The notes under the pieces: generated by a model
The model's input: the letters and a program-made list of their open reading frames with translations, nothing else
Told to the model about the DNA's origin: nothing
Database searches by the model: none
Source of the DNA: Streptomyces oceani
GTDB lineage: Bacteria > Actinomycetota > Actinomycetes > Streptomycetales > Streptomycetaceae
Length of the DNA stretch: 64,000 bases
NCBI RefSeq assembly: GCF_001751245.1
Contig: NZ_LJGU01000115.1
Location: 183,187-247,186 of the forward strand
Reading direction: 5' to 3'
Position numbers and translations under genes: made by a program
Part shown: positions 1-8,145 of the stretch, one piece after another
Layout of the letters: the number at the start of each line of letters is the position of its first letter
Numbering within the stretch: position 1 is the first letter of the stretch

Positions 1-774
1 CACCCCGGCGGGCAGCACCCCACGCAGCCGCTGGTTCAGGTCGGTCAGCTCGAGCACGGCCGTACGGCAGCGGGCGCACCGCGTCAGGTGCCGGCGCAGC
101 GGCTTGTTCACCCGCCCGCCTCGGCGGACGTACGCGCCCAACTGGCCGCTGTAGCGGCATGCCTCACCCCGACCGGCGGACTCGGCGTGCGCCGTGAGGT
201 ACGCCTCCCGCAGTCCCTCGCGGGCACGCGCGGCGAGCGAGGTCACCCCGCTGGGGCTCATGCCCAGCATCCGGCCCACCGTCTCGGTCGACTCCGCCTC
301 CACCACCGTGTGCCACAGCACGGCCTGCCAACGCTCGGGCAGCGAACGGAAACCGTGCAGCAGCATGCTGCCGTCCTCCAGCCGGAGCATCCGCGCCCTG
401 CCGCCCTCCTCGGTGGGGGCGTCCGGTGTCTCCTGACACCAGCGTTCGAAGTCGGGCGCGAGTTCGGTGTGTCGGGCCGTACGGCTCCAGTCCGCGGCCG
501 TGTTCCGGACAACAGACAGCAGGTAGGGGCGCCACGCGTCCACCGGCCCGCGTCCGGACCGTACGGCGTGCAGGGTGCGGGCGAACGCCTCGGAGGTCAG
601 GTCCTCGGCGGTGTGCGCGTCCCGGCAACACGTCCGGGCGTAACTCAGCACGGCGGGGCGGTGCCGCTCGTACAACCGCGCCAGCCCGAACCCGTCGTCT
701 CCCCTGCGGATCGCGGCGGTCAGCTCCGCGTCCGGTGGCACGTCCCCGGCGGGTGGCTGCTCGTCGTGGGACAT
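1..774 (-). CDS. ECF-like sigma factor with C-terminal zinc-finger extension (3' end off window)
   Basis: The 258 visible codons encode an RNA polymerase sigma-70 family protein of the ECF type. Region 2 lies at about residues 30-95 (LYERHRPAVLSYART, then AHTAEDLTSEAF). Region 4 lies at about 144-190 (LPERWQAVLWHTVVEAES and an HTH, TVGRMLGMSPSGVTSLAARA). After region 4 the chain continues with C206 and an H-x3-C-x2-C motif (H229, C233, C236), which resembles the zinc-binding anti-sigma fold, and is still open at base 1. ECF proteins of this kind usually carry long C-terminal regulatory extensions. ATG at 774 is chosen because AGGAGG lies about 10 bases upstream. The full length and the nature of the tail cannot be seen. 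Confidence 0.85.
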   Translation of the reverse strand, partial: MSHDEQPPAGDVPPDAELTAAIRRGDDGFGLARLYERHRPAVLSYARTCCRDAHTAEDLTSEAFARTLHAVRSGRGPVDAWRPYLLSVVRNTAADWSRTARHTELAPDFERWCQETPDAPTEEGGRARMLRLEDGSMLLHGFRSLPERWQAVLWHTVVEAESTETVGRMLGMSPSGVTSLAARAREGLREAYLTAHAESAGRGEACRYSGQLGAYVRRGGRVNKPLRRHLTRCARCRTAVLELTDLNQRLRGVLPAGV

Positions 775-953
775 GCGGGGAGGTCCTCCTGGCTCGGCTG
801 CGGGCGGGTTGACGGGCTTGGCTGACAAGGCGCCACACTGGCTGGTCGGACGTCAGACATCAACCCGCGGCCCGCCACTATGGCAGGGGCCGGCCGACTG
901 GCTGCCTCCGGCACCGGCGCGGTCCAGGAAGGCCGCTGGTCAGGCGTAGCTGG

Positions 954-1637
954 TCAGCTACCAGTGACCAGGACCACCTCCAGCGTACGAGGCCCGTGCA
1001 CGCCCTCCACCCGTTCCAGTTCGATGTCGCTGGTGGCCGAGGGGCCGGAGATCCACGTCAGGGGCCGGCTCGGGTCCAGCCGGGGCAACGCCAGCGGCAG
1101 CGAAGCCACCACCTGCTCGGGGGCCCGCACCACGCAGACGTGGTGGTCCGGCACCAGGGTGAGCGCGCGCCTCCCCTGACCCGTCCCGGCGTCCAGCACC
1201 AGGGTGCCGGTCTCGGCGATCGCCACCGCGCAGCCGGTGAGCGTACTGTCCGCCGCGTCCAGCCGGGCGGCGGTAAGCGGTGTGCCGGTGGGGTCGTCGG
1301 GGACGCGGACGATCCCGGTGCCGGACAGCCACTCCGGGGGCAGCCCGGGAGGCGTGACCACGCTGCCGGAGCCTCGTACGGCCAGCAGTTCGGCGATGGT
1401 CTCCGGCAGCCGGGCCCGGGTCGTACGGTGCACGTGGGCGCGGTACTCCGTCAGGTTCTCGTGCAGCAGGTCGGTCAACTCCCCCGGGCCGCCGGTGTCG
1501 TGCACGTCCAGGTAGTCGCGGGCGACCAGGACCTCGTCGGGGCGCTCGGCGGGCGGCACGTCCGCGAGGGCCGCGCGGACCCGGCCGAGGACACGCGCGC
1601 GGGAACCGGTGGCGGTCGGCCGGTGCGGGGTGGTCAT
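954..1637 (-). CDS. lutC: LutC/YkgG-family lactate utilization protein
   Basis: A 227-residue LUD-domain protein, the third member of the LutABC complex that oxidises L-lactate to pyruvate in the cytoplasm. The family core is visible in the C-terminal half: CAVAIAETGTLVLDAG, followed by LTLVPDHHVCVV. The start ATG overlaps the lutB stop by one base (TGATG) and is preceded by AGGAG, so it is translationally coupled to lutB. It is the last gene of the operon. The length fits the family. The substrate is inferred from the family, not from the sequence alone. Confidence 0.9.
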   Translation of the reverse strand: MTTPHRPTATGSRARVLGRVRAALADVPPAERPDEVLVARDYLDVHDTGGPGELTDLLHENLTEYRAHVHRTTRARLPETIAELLAVRGSGSVVTPPGLPPEWLSGTGIVRVPDDPTGTPLTAARLDAADSTLTGCAVAIAETGTLVLDAGTGQGRRALTLVPDHHVCVVRAPEQVVASLPLALPRLDPSRPLTWISGPSATSDIELERVEGVHGPRTLEVVLVTGS

Positions 1638-3067
1638 CAACGGTTCTCCTTCCACCAGGCGCGGAACGACCGCGCCGGCAGCTCGGGCAGGTCACGGCTG
1701 CGGGTCCACTGCGCGGCGCCGGGCCCAGGGAGCCGTTTCGGCTGGAGTCTCCTGGTCAGGGACGCCAGCCGTTCCCCCACCTCCAGGGCTCGGGGATGGT
1801 TCAGCACCCAGCCGGCCGCGTTCACCGCCGCCTTCTCCAGGCGATGCCCCTTGCCGCCCTGTTCGGCGATCCGCTCCCTCAGGTGCACCAGGACCTCCGG
1901 GATGTCGATGGCGACCGGGCAGACGTCGTAGCAGGCGCCGCACAGCGAGGAGGCGTACGGCAGCGAGGCGCCCACCTCGCTCTGGATACCGTGCAGTTGG
2001 GGGGTGAGCACGGCACCGATCGGGCCCGGGTAGACGGAACCGTACGCGTGCCCGCCGGTGCGCTCGTAGACCGGGCAGACGTTCAGGCAGGCGGAGCACC
2101 GGATGCAGCGCAGGGCCTGGCGACCGACCTGGTCGGCGAGGGTGTCGGTGCGGCCGTTGTCGAGCAGCACCAGGTGGAAGGCGCGCGGGCCGTCGCCGTC
2201 GGTGGTGCCGGTCCAGGTGGAGGTGTACGGGTTCATCCGCTCGGCGGTCGAGGAGCGGGGCAGCGTCTGCAGGAAGACCTCCAGGTCACGCCAGGTCGGC
2301 ACGACCTTCTCGATGCCGGCCACGGTGATCAGGGTGTCCGGGAGGGTCAGGCACATGCGGCCGTTGCCCTCGGACTCGACGACCACCATGGTGCCGGTCT
2401 CGGCGATCATGAAGTTGGCGCCGGAGACCGCGACCCTGGCGTTCAGGAACTTCTCGCGCAGGTGCAGCCGGGCGGCCTCGGCGAGTTGGACGGGGTCGTC
2501 GGTCAGGTTCTCCGGCGCGGTCCGGCCCCAGTCGGCCATCCGCTCCCGGAAGATCTCCTGGATCTGCCGGCGGTCGCGGTGGATGGCCGGCACCAGGATG
2601 TGCGAGGGGCGGTCCCGGCCGAGCTGCACGATCAGCTCCGCCAGGTCGGTCTCGTACGCGGTGATGTCCTCGGCCGCCAGCGCCTCGTTGAGCCCGATCT
2701 CCTGGGTCGCCATCGACTTGACCTTGACGACCTCCTGCTCCCCGGTCTCCCGTACGAGTTCGGCGACGATCCGGTTCGCCTCGGCCGCGTCGGCCGCCCA
2801 GTGCACGGTGCCCCCGGCGCGGGTGACGGCTTCCTCCAACTGCTCCAGGTAGTGCGGCAAATGACGGAGCGTACGCTCCTTGAGCTGGGCGCCGGCCGTG
2901 CGCAGCTCGTCCCAGTCGGCGAGTTCGGCGACCGCGCGGGCGCGCTTGTCCCGGATGGTGTGGGTCGCGTGCCGCATGGTGCGGCGGAGTTCCCGGTCGC
3001 GTACGGCGTCGTGGGCGGCCTCGGGGAAGGCGGGGAAGCCCAGGAAGGTCTCGCTGGGGGCACTCAT
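1637..3067 (-). CDS. lutB: LutB-like iron-sulfur lactate utilization protein
   Basis: A 476-residue protein with an N-terminal LUD domain and a C-terminal ferredoxin-like domain. Two cysteine clusters fit two [4Fe-4S] centres: CIRCSACLNVCPVY and CGACYDVCPV. It is expected to pass electrons during lactate oxidation together with LutA and LutC. The LUD part shows IAETGTMVVVESEGNG, typical of the family. The ATG overlaps the lutA stop (ATGA), which fixes the start although the reading frame stays open far upstream inside lutA. Confidence 0.92.
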   Translation of the reverse strand: MSAPSETFLGFPAFPEAAHDAVRDRELRRTMRHATHTIRDKRARAVAELADWDELRTAGAQLKERTLRHLPHYLEQLEEAVTRAGGTVHWAADAAEANRIVAELVRETGEQEVVKVKSMATQEIGLNEALAAEDITAYETDLAELIVQLGRDRPSHILVPAIHRDRRQIQEIFRERMADWGRTAPENLTDDPVQLAEAARLHLREKFLNARVAVSGANFMIAETGTMVVVESEGNGRMCLTLPDTLITVAGIEKVVPTWRDLEVFLQTLPRSSTAERMNPYTSTWTGTTDGDGPRAFHLVLLDNGRTDTLADQVGRQALRCIRCSACLNVCPVYERTGGHAYGSVYPGPIGAVLTPQLHGIQSEVGASLPYASSLCGACYDVCPVAIDIPEVLVHLRERIAEQGGKGHRLEKAAVNAAGWVLNHPRALEVGERLASLTRRLQPKRLPGPGAAQWTRSRDLPELPARSFRAWWKENR

Positions 3068-3912
3068 GCGGTGCTGCTCCTCGGGGGCTGGTCCGGGCGG
3101 GTGTCGGCGCGGGGCGTACGGGTCGGCTCGGCGGGGACGTACGGGTCGGGCACGTACGGGTCGAGGGGTTCCTCCCTGGTGGCGGCCAGGATCTCCGCCA
3201 GGTGCAGCGGGCGTTGCGGCTGGTCGTGCCGACGCAGGATGCCACCGAGGTGCATCAGACAGGAGTTGTCGGCGCCACACAGCACCTCGGCTCCGGTACC
3301 GACGGCGCTCTTGACCTTGTCGATGCCCATCGCCGTGGACACGTCGGCGTTCTTGACCGCGAACGTGCCACCGAAGCCGCAGCACTCCTCGGCGTTCGGC
3401 AGCTCCCGCAGCTCCAGTCCCTCGACCGCCTCCAACAGTCGGTGGGGCCGGTCGCCGAGGCGCAACAGCCGCAGCCCGTGGCAGGAGGGGTGGTAGGTGA
3501 CCGAGTGTGGGAAGTACGCCCCGACCTCGGTGCGGCCGAGGACGTCGACCAGGAACTCCGTCAGTTCGTACATCCGGGGGACGAGCGCCTCGGCCGCCCG
3601 GTTCAGGGCCTCGCCGCGGCCCTCGGCGGCCGCGCGCCTCCCCATCCGCGGGTAGTTGTCGCGCACCATCGCCGCGCAGGAGCCGGAGGGCGCGACGATG
3701 TGGTCGTAGCCGTCGAACGCCTCCGCCATGCGGTGCACGAGGGGTTCGGTGGCCTTGCGGTAGCCGGTGTTGTACTGAGGCTGGCCACAGCAGGTCTGGG
3801 CCGGTGGGAAGTCCACCTGACACCCGAGACGTTCCAGCAGGCGTACCGTGGCGATGCCCGCGGAGGGGAACGCCGCGTCGTTGACGCAGGTCACGAAAAG
3901 GGCGATGCGCAA
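3064..3912 (-). CDS. lutA: LutA-like (Fe-S)-binding CCG-domain protein
   Basis: A 282-residue protein with two cysteine-rich CCG domains (CCGQPQYNTGY near residue 42 and CCGFGGTF near residue 180), as in LutA and the GlcF/HdrB family. It is the first gene of a lutABC operon. The start is TTG at 3912, with AAGGAG a few bases upstream; no ATG lies nearby. The C-terminal about 35 residues are proline-rich and carry a short repeated DPYVP unit encoded by a repeated GTACGGGTCGGG-like sequence. This tail is outside the family core. No GntR-type lutR regulator is seen next to the operon. Confidence 0.9.
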   Translation of the reverse strand: MRIALFVTCVNDAAFPSAGIATVRLLERLGCQVDFPPAQTCCGQPQYNTGYRKATEPLVHRMAEAFDGYDHIVAPSGSCAAMVRDNYPRMGRRAAAEGRGEALNRAAEALVPRMYELTEFLVDVLGRTEVGAYFPHSVTYHPSCHGLRLLRLGDRPHRLLEAVEGLELRELPNAEECCGFGGTFAVKNADVSTAMGIDKVKSAVGTGAEVLCGADNSCLMHLGGILRRHDQPQRPLHLAEILAATREEPLDPYVPDPYVPAEPTRTPRADTRPDQPPRSSTA

Positions 3913-4002
3913 GGCGGCTCCTTACTCGGTGCGCGGGCCACGCGCCCGATCGGGGGGTGGGCGTCCAGGGGTCGCGTACGGCCGGAAGGCCTCGGCGGGC
4001 TC

Positions 4003-4023
4003 CAGGCGGGTGGTTCCCGCCTG
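4003..4023. repeat. inverted repeat, 8-bp arms, 5-nt loop
   Basis: CAGGCGGG and CCCGCCTG pair perfectly around a TGGTT loop. It lies about 90 bases upstream of lutA (minus strand) and 250 bases before the + strand operon. It could be a leader hairpin or a regulator site for the lut operon; the sequence does not decide between them. Confidence 0.45.
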
Positions 4024-4243
4024 ATTGTCCCCGCAGCCAGGCGGCGACGTCCTTTCCGGGACGCACCGGTCCGCGCGGTGCCCCGTGCGTACGTCCCGGA
4101 CCGGGCCGAGTGGCCGAGGCATGCCGCCCGCCGGACCGGGTGATGCCCCGTTTCCGCTCCAACCGGCGCACTCCGGACGTACACTGCCGCGAACCTGCCA
4201 CCCGCGTCCCCTTGCTGGTCGTACGGCCGGGGGTTAGCGTCCC

Positions 4244-4257
4244 AGAAAGCGCTTTCT
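4244..4257. promoter_or_regulatory. perfect 14-bp palindrome, LacI/GalR-type operator candidate
   Basis: AGAAAGCGCTTTCT equals its own reverse complement. A central CG flanked by an A/T-rich dyad is the usual form of LacI-family operators. It ends 17 bases before the GTG of the oxidoreductase gene, so a bound repressor would block the promoter or early transcription of the three-gene operon. The cognate regulator is not adjacent; two LacI-family genes lie about 10 kb to the right. Confidence 0.7.
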
Positions 4258-4274
4258 ACGAGGGGAACAGCGAC

Positions 4275-5426
4275 GTGACACGCAAGACAGTGCGCATCGC
4301 CATGAACGGCGTCACCGGTCGCATGGGCTACCGCCAGCACCTGGTGCGCTCCCTGCTGGCGATCCGTGAACAGGGCGGGCTGGACCTCGGCGGCGGCACG
4401 GTGCTGTGGCCCGAGCCGGTGCTGGTGGGCCGCCGGGCGCCGGCCGTCGAGGAGTTGGCCCGGCGGCACGGACTGGACGGCTGGTCGACGGACCTGGACG
4501 CCGTGCTGTCCGATGACAGCGTCGACGTGTACTTCGACGCCCAGGTCACCTCCGCGCGTCCGGAGGCCGTCAAGAAGGCGATCGCCGCCGGCAAGCACGT
4601 CTACGTCGAGAAGCCCGCCGCCACCGACCTGGCCGGCGCACTCGAGTTGGCCCGACTGGCCCGGGAGGCCGGTGTCAAGCACGGCACCGTCCAGGACAAG
4701 CTCTTCCTGCCCGGTCTGCGCAAGCTCCGCCGGCTGGTGGAGGACGGCTTCTTCGGCGATGTCCTGTCCGTACGGGGCGAGTTCGGCTACTGGGTGTTCG
4801 AGGGCGACCGGCAGCCGGCGCAGCGCCCGTCCTGGAACTACCGGGCGGAGGACGGCGGCGGGATCACCGTCGACATGTTCCCGCACTGGGAGTACGTCCT
4901 GCACGAGCTGTTCGGCCGGGTGACGAGCGTGCAGGCGCACCGGGCCACGCACGTGCGGAAACGCTGGGACGAGAACGGCCAGCCGTACGCGGCGACGGCG
5001 GACGACGCGGCCTACGGCATCTTCGAGCTGGCAGGCGGCGCCGTGGCGCAGATCAACTCCTCCTGGGCGGTGCGCGTGCACCGGGACGACCTGGTGGAGT
5101 TCCAGGTGGACGGCACCCACGGCTCGGCCGTCGCCGGGCTGCACAGCTGCCGGGTGCAGCCGCGTGCGGTGACGCCCCGGCCGGTGTGGGACCCGGATCA
5201 GCCCAGCTCCGCGTCGTACCGCGACCAGTGGCAGGAGGTGCCGGACAACCAGGAGTTCGACAACGGCTTCAAGACCCAGTGGGAGCTGTTCCTGCGTCAT
5301 GTCGCCCTGGACGAGCCGTACCGCTGGGACCTGACGGCCGGCGCGCGTGGCGTGCAGCTGGCCGAACTGGCCCTGCGTGCCGCCGCCGAGGGCCGGCGGA
5401 TCGAGGTGCCGGAGCTGGCGCCGTGA
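4275..5426 (+). CDS. Gfo/Idh/MocA-family oxidoreductase
   Basis: A 383-residue NAD(P)-dependent sugar or polyol dehydrogenase of the Gfo/Idh/MocA family. The N-terminal Rossmann segment reads VRIAMNGVTGRMGY. The family EKP motif is present as YVEKPAATDLAG near residue 110, and a C-terminal substrate domain follows. The start is GTG at 4275, with AGGGG nine bases upstream; the frame is open further upstream, but that would run through the operator. It is the first gene of a three-gene operon overlapping the next gene by GTGA. It probably oxidises a sugar or cyclitol; the actual substrate is unknown. Confidence 0.85.
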   Translation: MTRKTVRIAMNGVTGRMGYRQHLVRSLLAIREQGGLDLGGGTVLWPEPVLVGRRAPAVEELARRHGLDGWSTDLDAVLSDDSVDVYFDAQVTSARPEAVKKAIAAGKHVYVEKPAATDLAGALELARLAREAGVKHGTVQDKLFLPGLRKLRRLVEDGFFGDVLSVRGEFGYWVFEGDRQPAQRPSWNYRAEDGGGITVDMFPHWEYVLHELFGRVTSVQAHRATHVRKRWDENGQPYAATADDAAYGIFELAGGAVAQINSSWAVRVHRDDLVEFQVDGTHGSAVAGLHSCRVQPRAVTPRPVWDPDQPSSASYRDQWQEVPDNQEFDNGFKTQWELFLRHVALDEPYRWDLTAGARGVQLAELALRAAAEGRRIEVPELAP

Positions 5427-6568
5427 CCCTCCGGCTGCCACAGGGCACGTACGCACCCCGCCGCGAACCGCTGGCACTGCCGTCCGGGGGCCAGCCGCCC
5501 GAGTCCCGTACGGTCTTCGCCGCCGCGCATGTCGTCGCCGACCCGTACGACACCCACGGCAGCCAAGACGCGCCCCCGGCAGTGGACTGGGACGCCACCC
5601 TCGCCTTCCGCCGCCACCTCTGGTCGCACGGTCTGGCCGTGGCCGAGGCCATGGACACCGCCCAGCGCGGCATGGGGCTGGACTGGCCGGCCGCGGCGGA
5701 ACTCATCACCCGCTCCGCCGCCGAGGCGAAGGCGGTCGGCGGCCGTATCGCCTGTGGGGCCGGCACCGACCAACTCACCGCTCCCGCCAGCCTGCCCGCC
5801 GTACGGGACGCCTACGAGGAACAGCTCACGCATGTCGAGGGCAGCGGCGCGCGGGCCGTCCTGATGGCCTCCCGGGCGCTGGTCGGGGCGGCGCGCGGCG
5901 CCGAGGACTACCTGGCGACGTACGGACGGGTGCTGGCCCAGGCGTCCGAGCCGGTGATCCTGCACTGGCTCGGGCCGATGTTCGATCCCGCGCTGGAGGG
6001 CTACTGGGGCAGCGCGGACCTGGACGTCGCCACCGAGACCTTCCTGGAGGTGATCGCGGAGCACCCGGACAAGGTCGACGGGGTGAAGATCTCGCTGCTG
6101 GACGCGGAGCGGGAGGTCGAGGTGCGGCGCAGGCTCCCGAAGGGCGTGCGCTGCTACACCGGGGACGACTTCCACTATCCGGAGCTGATCGCCGGCGACG
6201 AACAGGGCTTCAGTGACGCGCTGCTGGGCGTGTTCGACCCGTTGGGCCCGCTGGCCGCACACGCCGTACGGTCGCTGGACACGGGCGATGCCGAGGGCTT
6301 CCGGGAGCTGCTCGGCCCGACGGTGCCGCTCGCCCGGGAGCTGTTCCGCGCGCCCACCCGCCGCTACAAGACCGGGGTGGTACTCCTCGCCTGGTTGTCC
6401 GGTCATCAGGAGCACTTCACGATGCTGGGCGGCCAGCAGTCGGCGCGTTCACTGCCGCAGTTGGCGCGGACGTACCAACTGGCCGACGGTCTCGGCCTGT
6501 TCCCGGACCCGGAGCTGGCCGAGGCACGCATGCGGGCGCTGCTCGTCGTACACGGGGTGCCGCAGTGA
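5423..6568 (+). CDS. DUF993 / dihydrodipicolinate synthase-like aldolase
   Basis: A 381-residue TIM-barrel protein of the DUF993 family, related to dihydrodipicolinate synthase-type Schiff-base aldolases. Recognisable segments are LHWLGPMFDPALEGYW and KVDGVKISLLDAE, whose lysine is the likely imine-forming residue, and CYTGDDFHYPELIAGD. It is coupled to the oxidoreductase by a 4-base overlap (GTG 5423) and to the next gene in the same way. By context it would cleave or rearrange the product of the upstream dehydrogenase. The reaction has not been established for the family as far as I know. Confidence 0.8.
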   Translation: MTLRLPQGTYAPRREPLALPSGGQPPESRTVFAAAHVVADPYDTHGSQDAPPAVDWDATLAFRRHLWSHGLAVAEAMDTAQRGMGLDWPAAAELITRSAAEAKAVGGRIACGAGTDQLTAPASLPAVRDAYEEQLTHVEGSGARAVLMASRALVGAARGAEDYLATYGRVLAQASEPVILHWLGPMFDPALEGYWGSADLDVATETFLEVIAEHPDKVDGVKISLLDAEREVEVRRRLPKGVRCYTGDDFHYPELIAGDEQGFSDALLGVFDPLGPLAAHAVRSLDTGDAEGFRELLGPTVPLARELFRAPTRRYKTGVVLLAWLSGHQEHFTMLGGQQSARSLPQLARTYQLADGLGLFPDPELAEARMRALLVVHGVPQ

Positions 6569-7419
6569 GCGCGCGGCCCGCGCCGCCGCCCGCGATACTG
6601 TCCCGGCTGAGCGTGAACCAGGAGACCATCAAGCAGTGGTCGCTGCCCGAGCTGGCCATCGGCTGCGAGGCGGCGGGCGTACGCCAGGTCGGCCTGTGGC
6701 GGGAACCGGTGCGGGAGTACGGGCTGGCGCGCACCGCCCGGCTGATGGGTGACGCCGGACTGGGCGTGACGAGCCTTTGCCGGGGCGGCTTCCTCACCGA
6801 CGCCGAACCGGCCGCGCGGCGGCGGGCGTTGGACGACAACCGGGCGGCACTCGACGAGGCGGCCACCCTGGGCACGGACACCCTGGTGCTGGTCTCCGGC
6901 GGGTTGCCGGCCGGCAGCCGGGATCTGGCGGGCGCGCGGGAGCGGGTCGCGGAGGCGGTCGGCGAGCTGTGCCCGTACGCGGCCGAGCGGGGCGTGCGCT
7001 TGGCGATCGAGCCGCTGCATCCGATGTTCGCCGCGGACCGCTGCGTCGTCTCCACGCTGGCCCAGGCGCTCGACCTCGCCGAGCGGTTCCCGGCCGACCG
7101 GGTGGGGGTGGTGGTGGACACGTACCACCTCTGGTGGGACGACCGGGTGCCGGAGCAGATCGCCCGGGCCGGTGCGGGCGGGCGCGTCCACTCCTTCCAA
7201 CTGGCGGACTGGGTCACGCCATTGCCGGCGGGGGTGCTGTTGGGGCGCGGGCAGTTGGGGGACGGCTGCGTGGACTTCCGGGCGTTCCGTTCGATGGTCG
7301 AGTCGGCGGGCTTCGACGGGGCGATCGAGGTGGAGATCTTCAACGAGGAGCTGTGGGCGCGGCCCGGTGCCGAGGTGCTGGCGGAACTCCTGGACCGCTT
7401 CCACCGGTTCGTGTGCTGA
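6565..7419 (+). CDS. sugar phosphate isomerase/epimerase (xylose isomerase-like TIM barrel)
   Basis: A 284-residue AP-endonuclease-2-type TIM barrel. Metal-site segments are visible: RLAIEPLHPMFAADRC, VVVDTYHLWWDD and IEVEIFNEELWAR, which supply the Glu/Asp/His ligands typical of the family. GTG at 6565 overlaps the DUF993 stop. It is the last gene of the operon and probably isomerises a keto sugar or inosose in the same pathway. The three genes together look like a complete oxidise-isomerise-cleave route with no obvious transporter beside it. Confidence 0.83.
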   Translation: MSARPAPPPAILSRLSVNQETIKQWSLPELAIGCEAAGVRQVGLWREPVREYGLARTARLMGDAGLGVTSLCRGGFLTDAEPAARRRALDDNRAALDEAATLGTDTLVLVSGGLPAGSRDLAGARERVAEAVGELCPYAAERGVRLAIEPLHPMFAADRCVVSTLAQALDLAERFPADRVGVVVDTYHLWWDDRVPEQIARAGAGGRVHSFQLADWVTPLPAGVLLGRGQLGDGCVDFRAFRSMVESAGFDGAIEVEIFNEELWARPGAEVLAELLDRFHRFVC

Positions 7420-7584
7420 CGAGGACTCGTGGCTGGTCCGACCGGTGCGGGCGCCACACGGACGGCACCGGCTCGGGTCCCGGCGCGGTGCTCGGGACCT
7501 CTGATCGGTGAGGAGGGACCCACGGCGTTGTCAGTGACGTCGTGCAGGATCGGGATGTCAGTTCTCCTACCAGAGCGGGGCACC

Positions 7585-7926
7585 ATGCCGATCACGAACC
7601 AACAGATCGCGCGTCATGAGTTTCTGCGGCAGCTGTACGCGGACGCGAGCTATCCCGATCAGGTCGTCGACAAGGGCAGGGCGATCCTGCTGCGGTTGTG
7701 CGAGCGGATCGAGGCCGAGCAACCGTCGGCTCTGGCGGCTCTCTACGGGTTGACCCAGGCCGCGACGGAGGAGTTCAACCTCCTGGAGGCGGAGTTCGCA
7801 GCGGCTGGAAGCGAGATCGAGACGGTCGCGCGGGAGGAGATCGGCGAGGACTTCTGTTTCCTCGCGTCGGCCTACGGGTTCCCGGAGGCGGACCCGGAAC
7901 AGTTGATCGCCACCCGGGACTGGTGA
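7585..7926 (+). CDS. DUF5713 family protein
   Basis: A 113-residue acidic, mostly helical protein matching the DUF5713 family as I remember it (PITNQQ start, GRAILLRLCERIEAEQPS, ETVAREEIGEDF, and a C-terminal ATRDW). The function is unknown. ATG at 7585 is preferred because family members begin at this point; an in-frame ATG at 7555 would add ten residues. It stands alone, 165 bases after the preceding operon. No signal peptide or membrane segment is seen. Confidence 0.75.
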   Translation: MPITNQQIARHEFLRQLYADASYPDQVVDKGRAILLRLCERIEAEQPSALAALYGLTQAATEEFNLLEAEFAAAGSEIETVAREEIGEDFCFLASAYGFPEADPEQLIATRDW

Positions 7927-8145
7927 ACGTCGGCGCACGAGCTACGCCAGCATGTCCGCCGCGGCAGCCCCCGCGTCGCGCGGCCGGTGCCGAGCCATGG
8001 CGCGACTGCCCGCGTAACGCGCCCGCTGTCACCGGGCATCGGTTTTGTCACAGCTCCCGGTCGGTTCATCAGCGACGTCCGCCAGCCGGCAGGATGAACG
8101 CCTAGGACGACATCCGCGATCCTGGACACGTCGCTCGGGGGAAGC

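Larger units (their letters stand above)
3913..4274. other. divergent intergenic region between lutA and the oxidoreductase operon
   Basis: A 362-base non-coding stretch between two divergent operons. It must carry both promoters. It contains an 8-bp-stem hairpin (4003-4023), an extended inverted GGGACGCACC-like repeat around 4050-4115, and a perfect palindromic operator directly before the + strand operon. No convincing short gene was seen. Confidence 0.6.

Noticed and set aside
3129..3172. Short repeated GTACGGGTCGGG units suggesting a repeat array
   Set aside because: They encode the proline-rich DPYVP tail of LutA in frame; only two to three imperfect copies, so not a CRISPR or mobile repeat.
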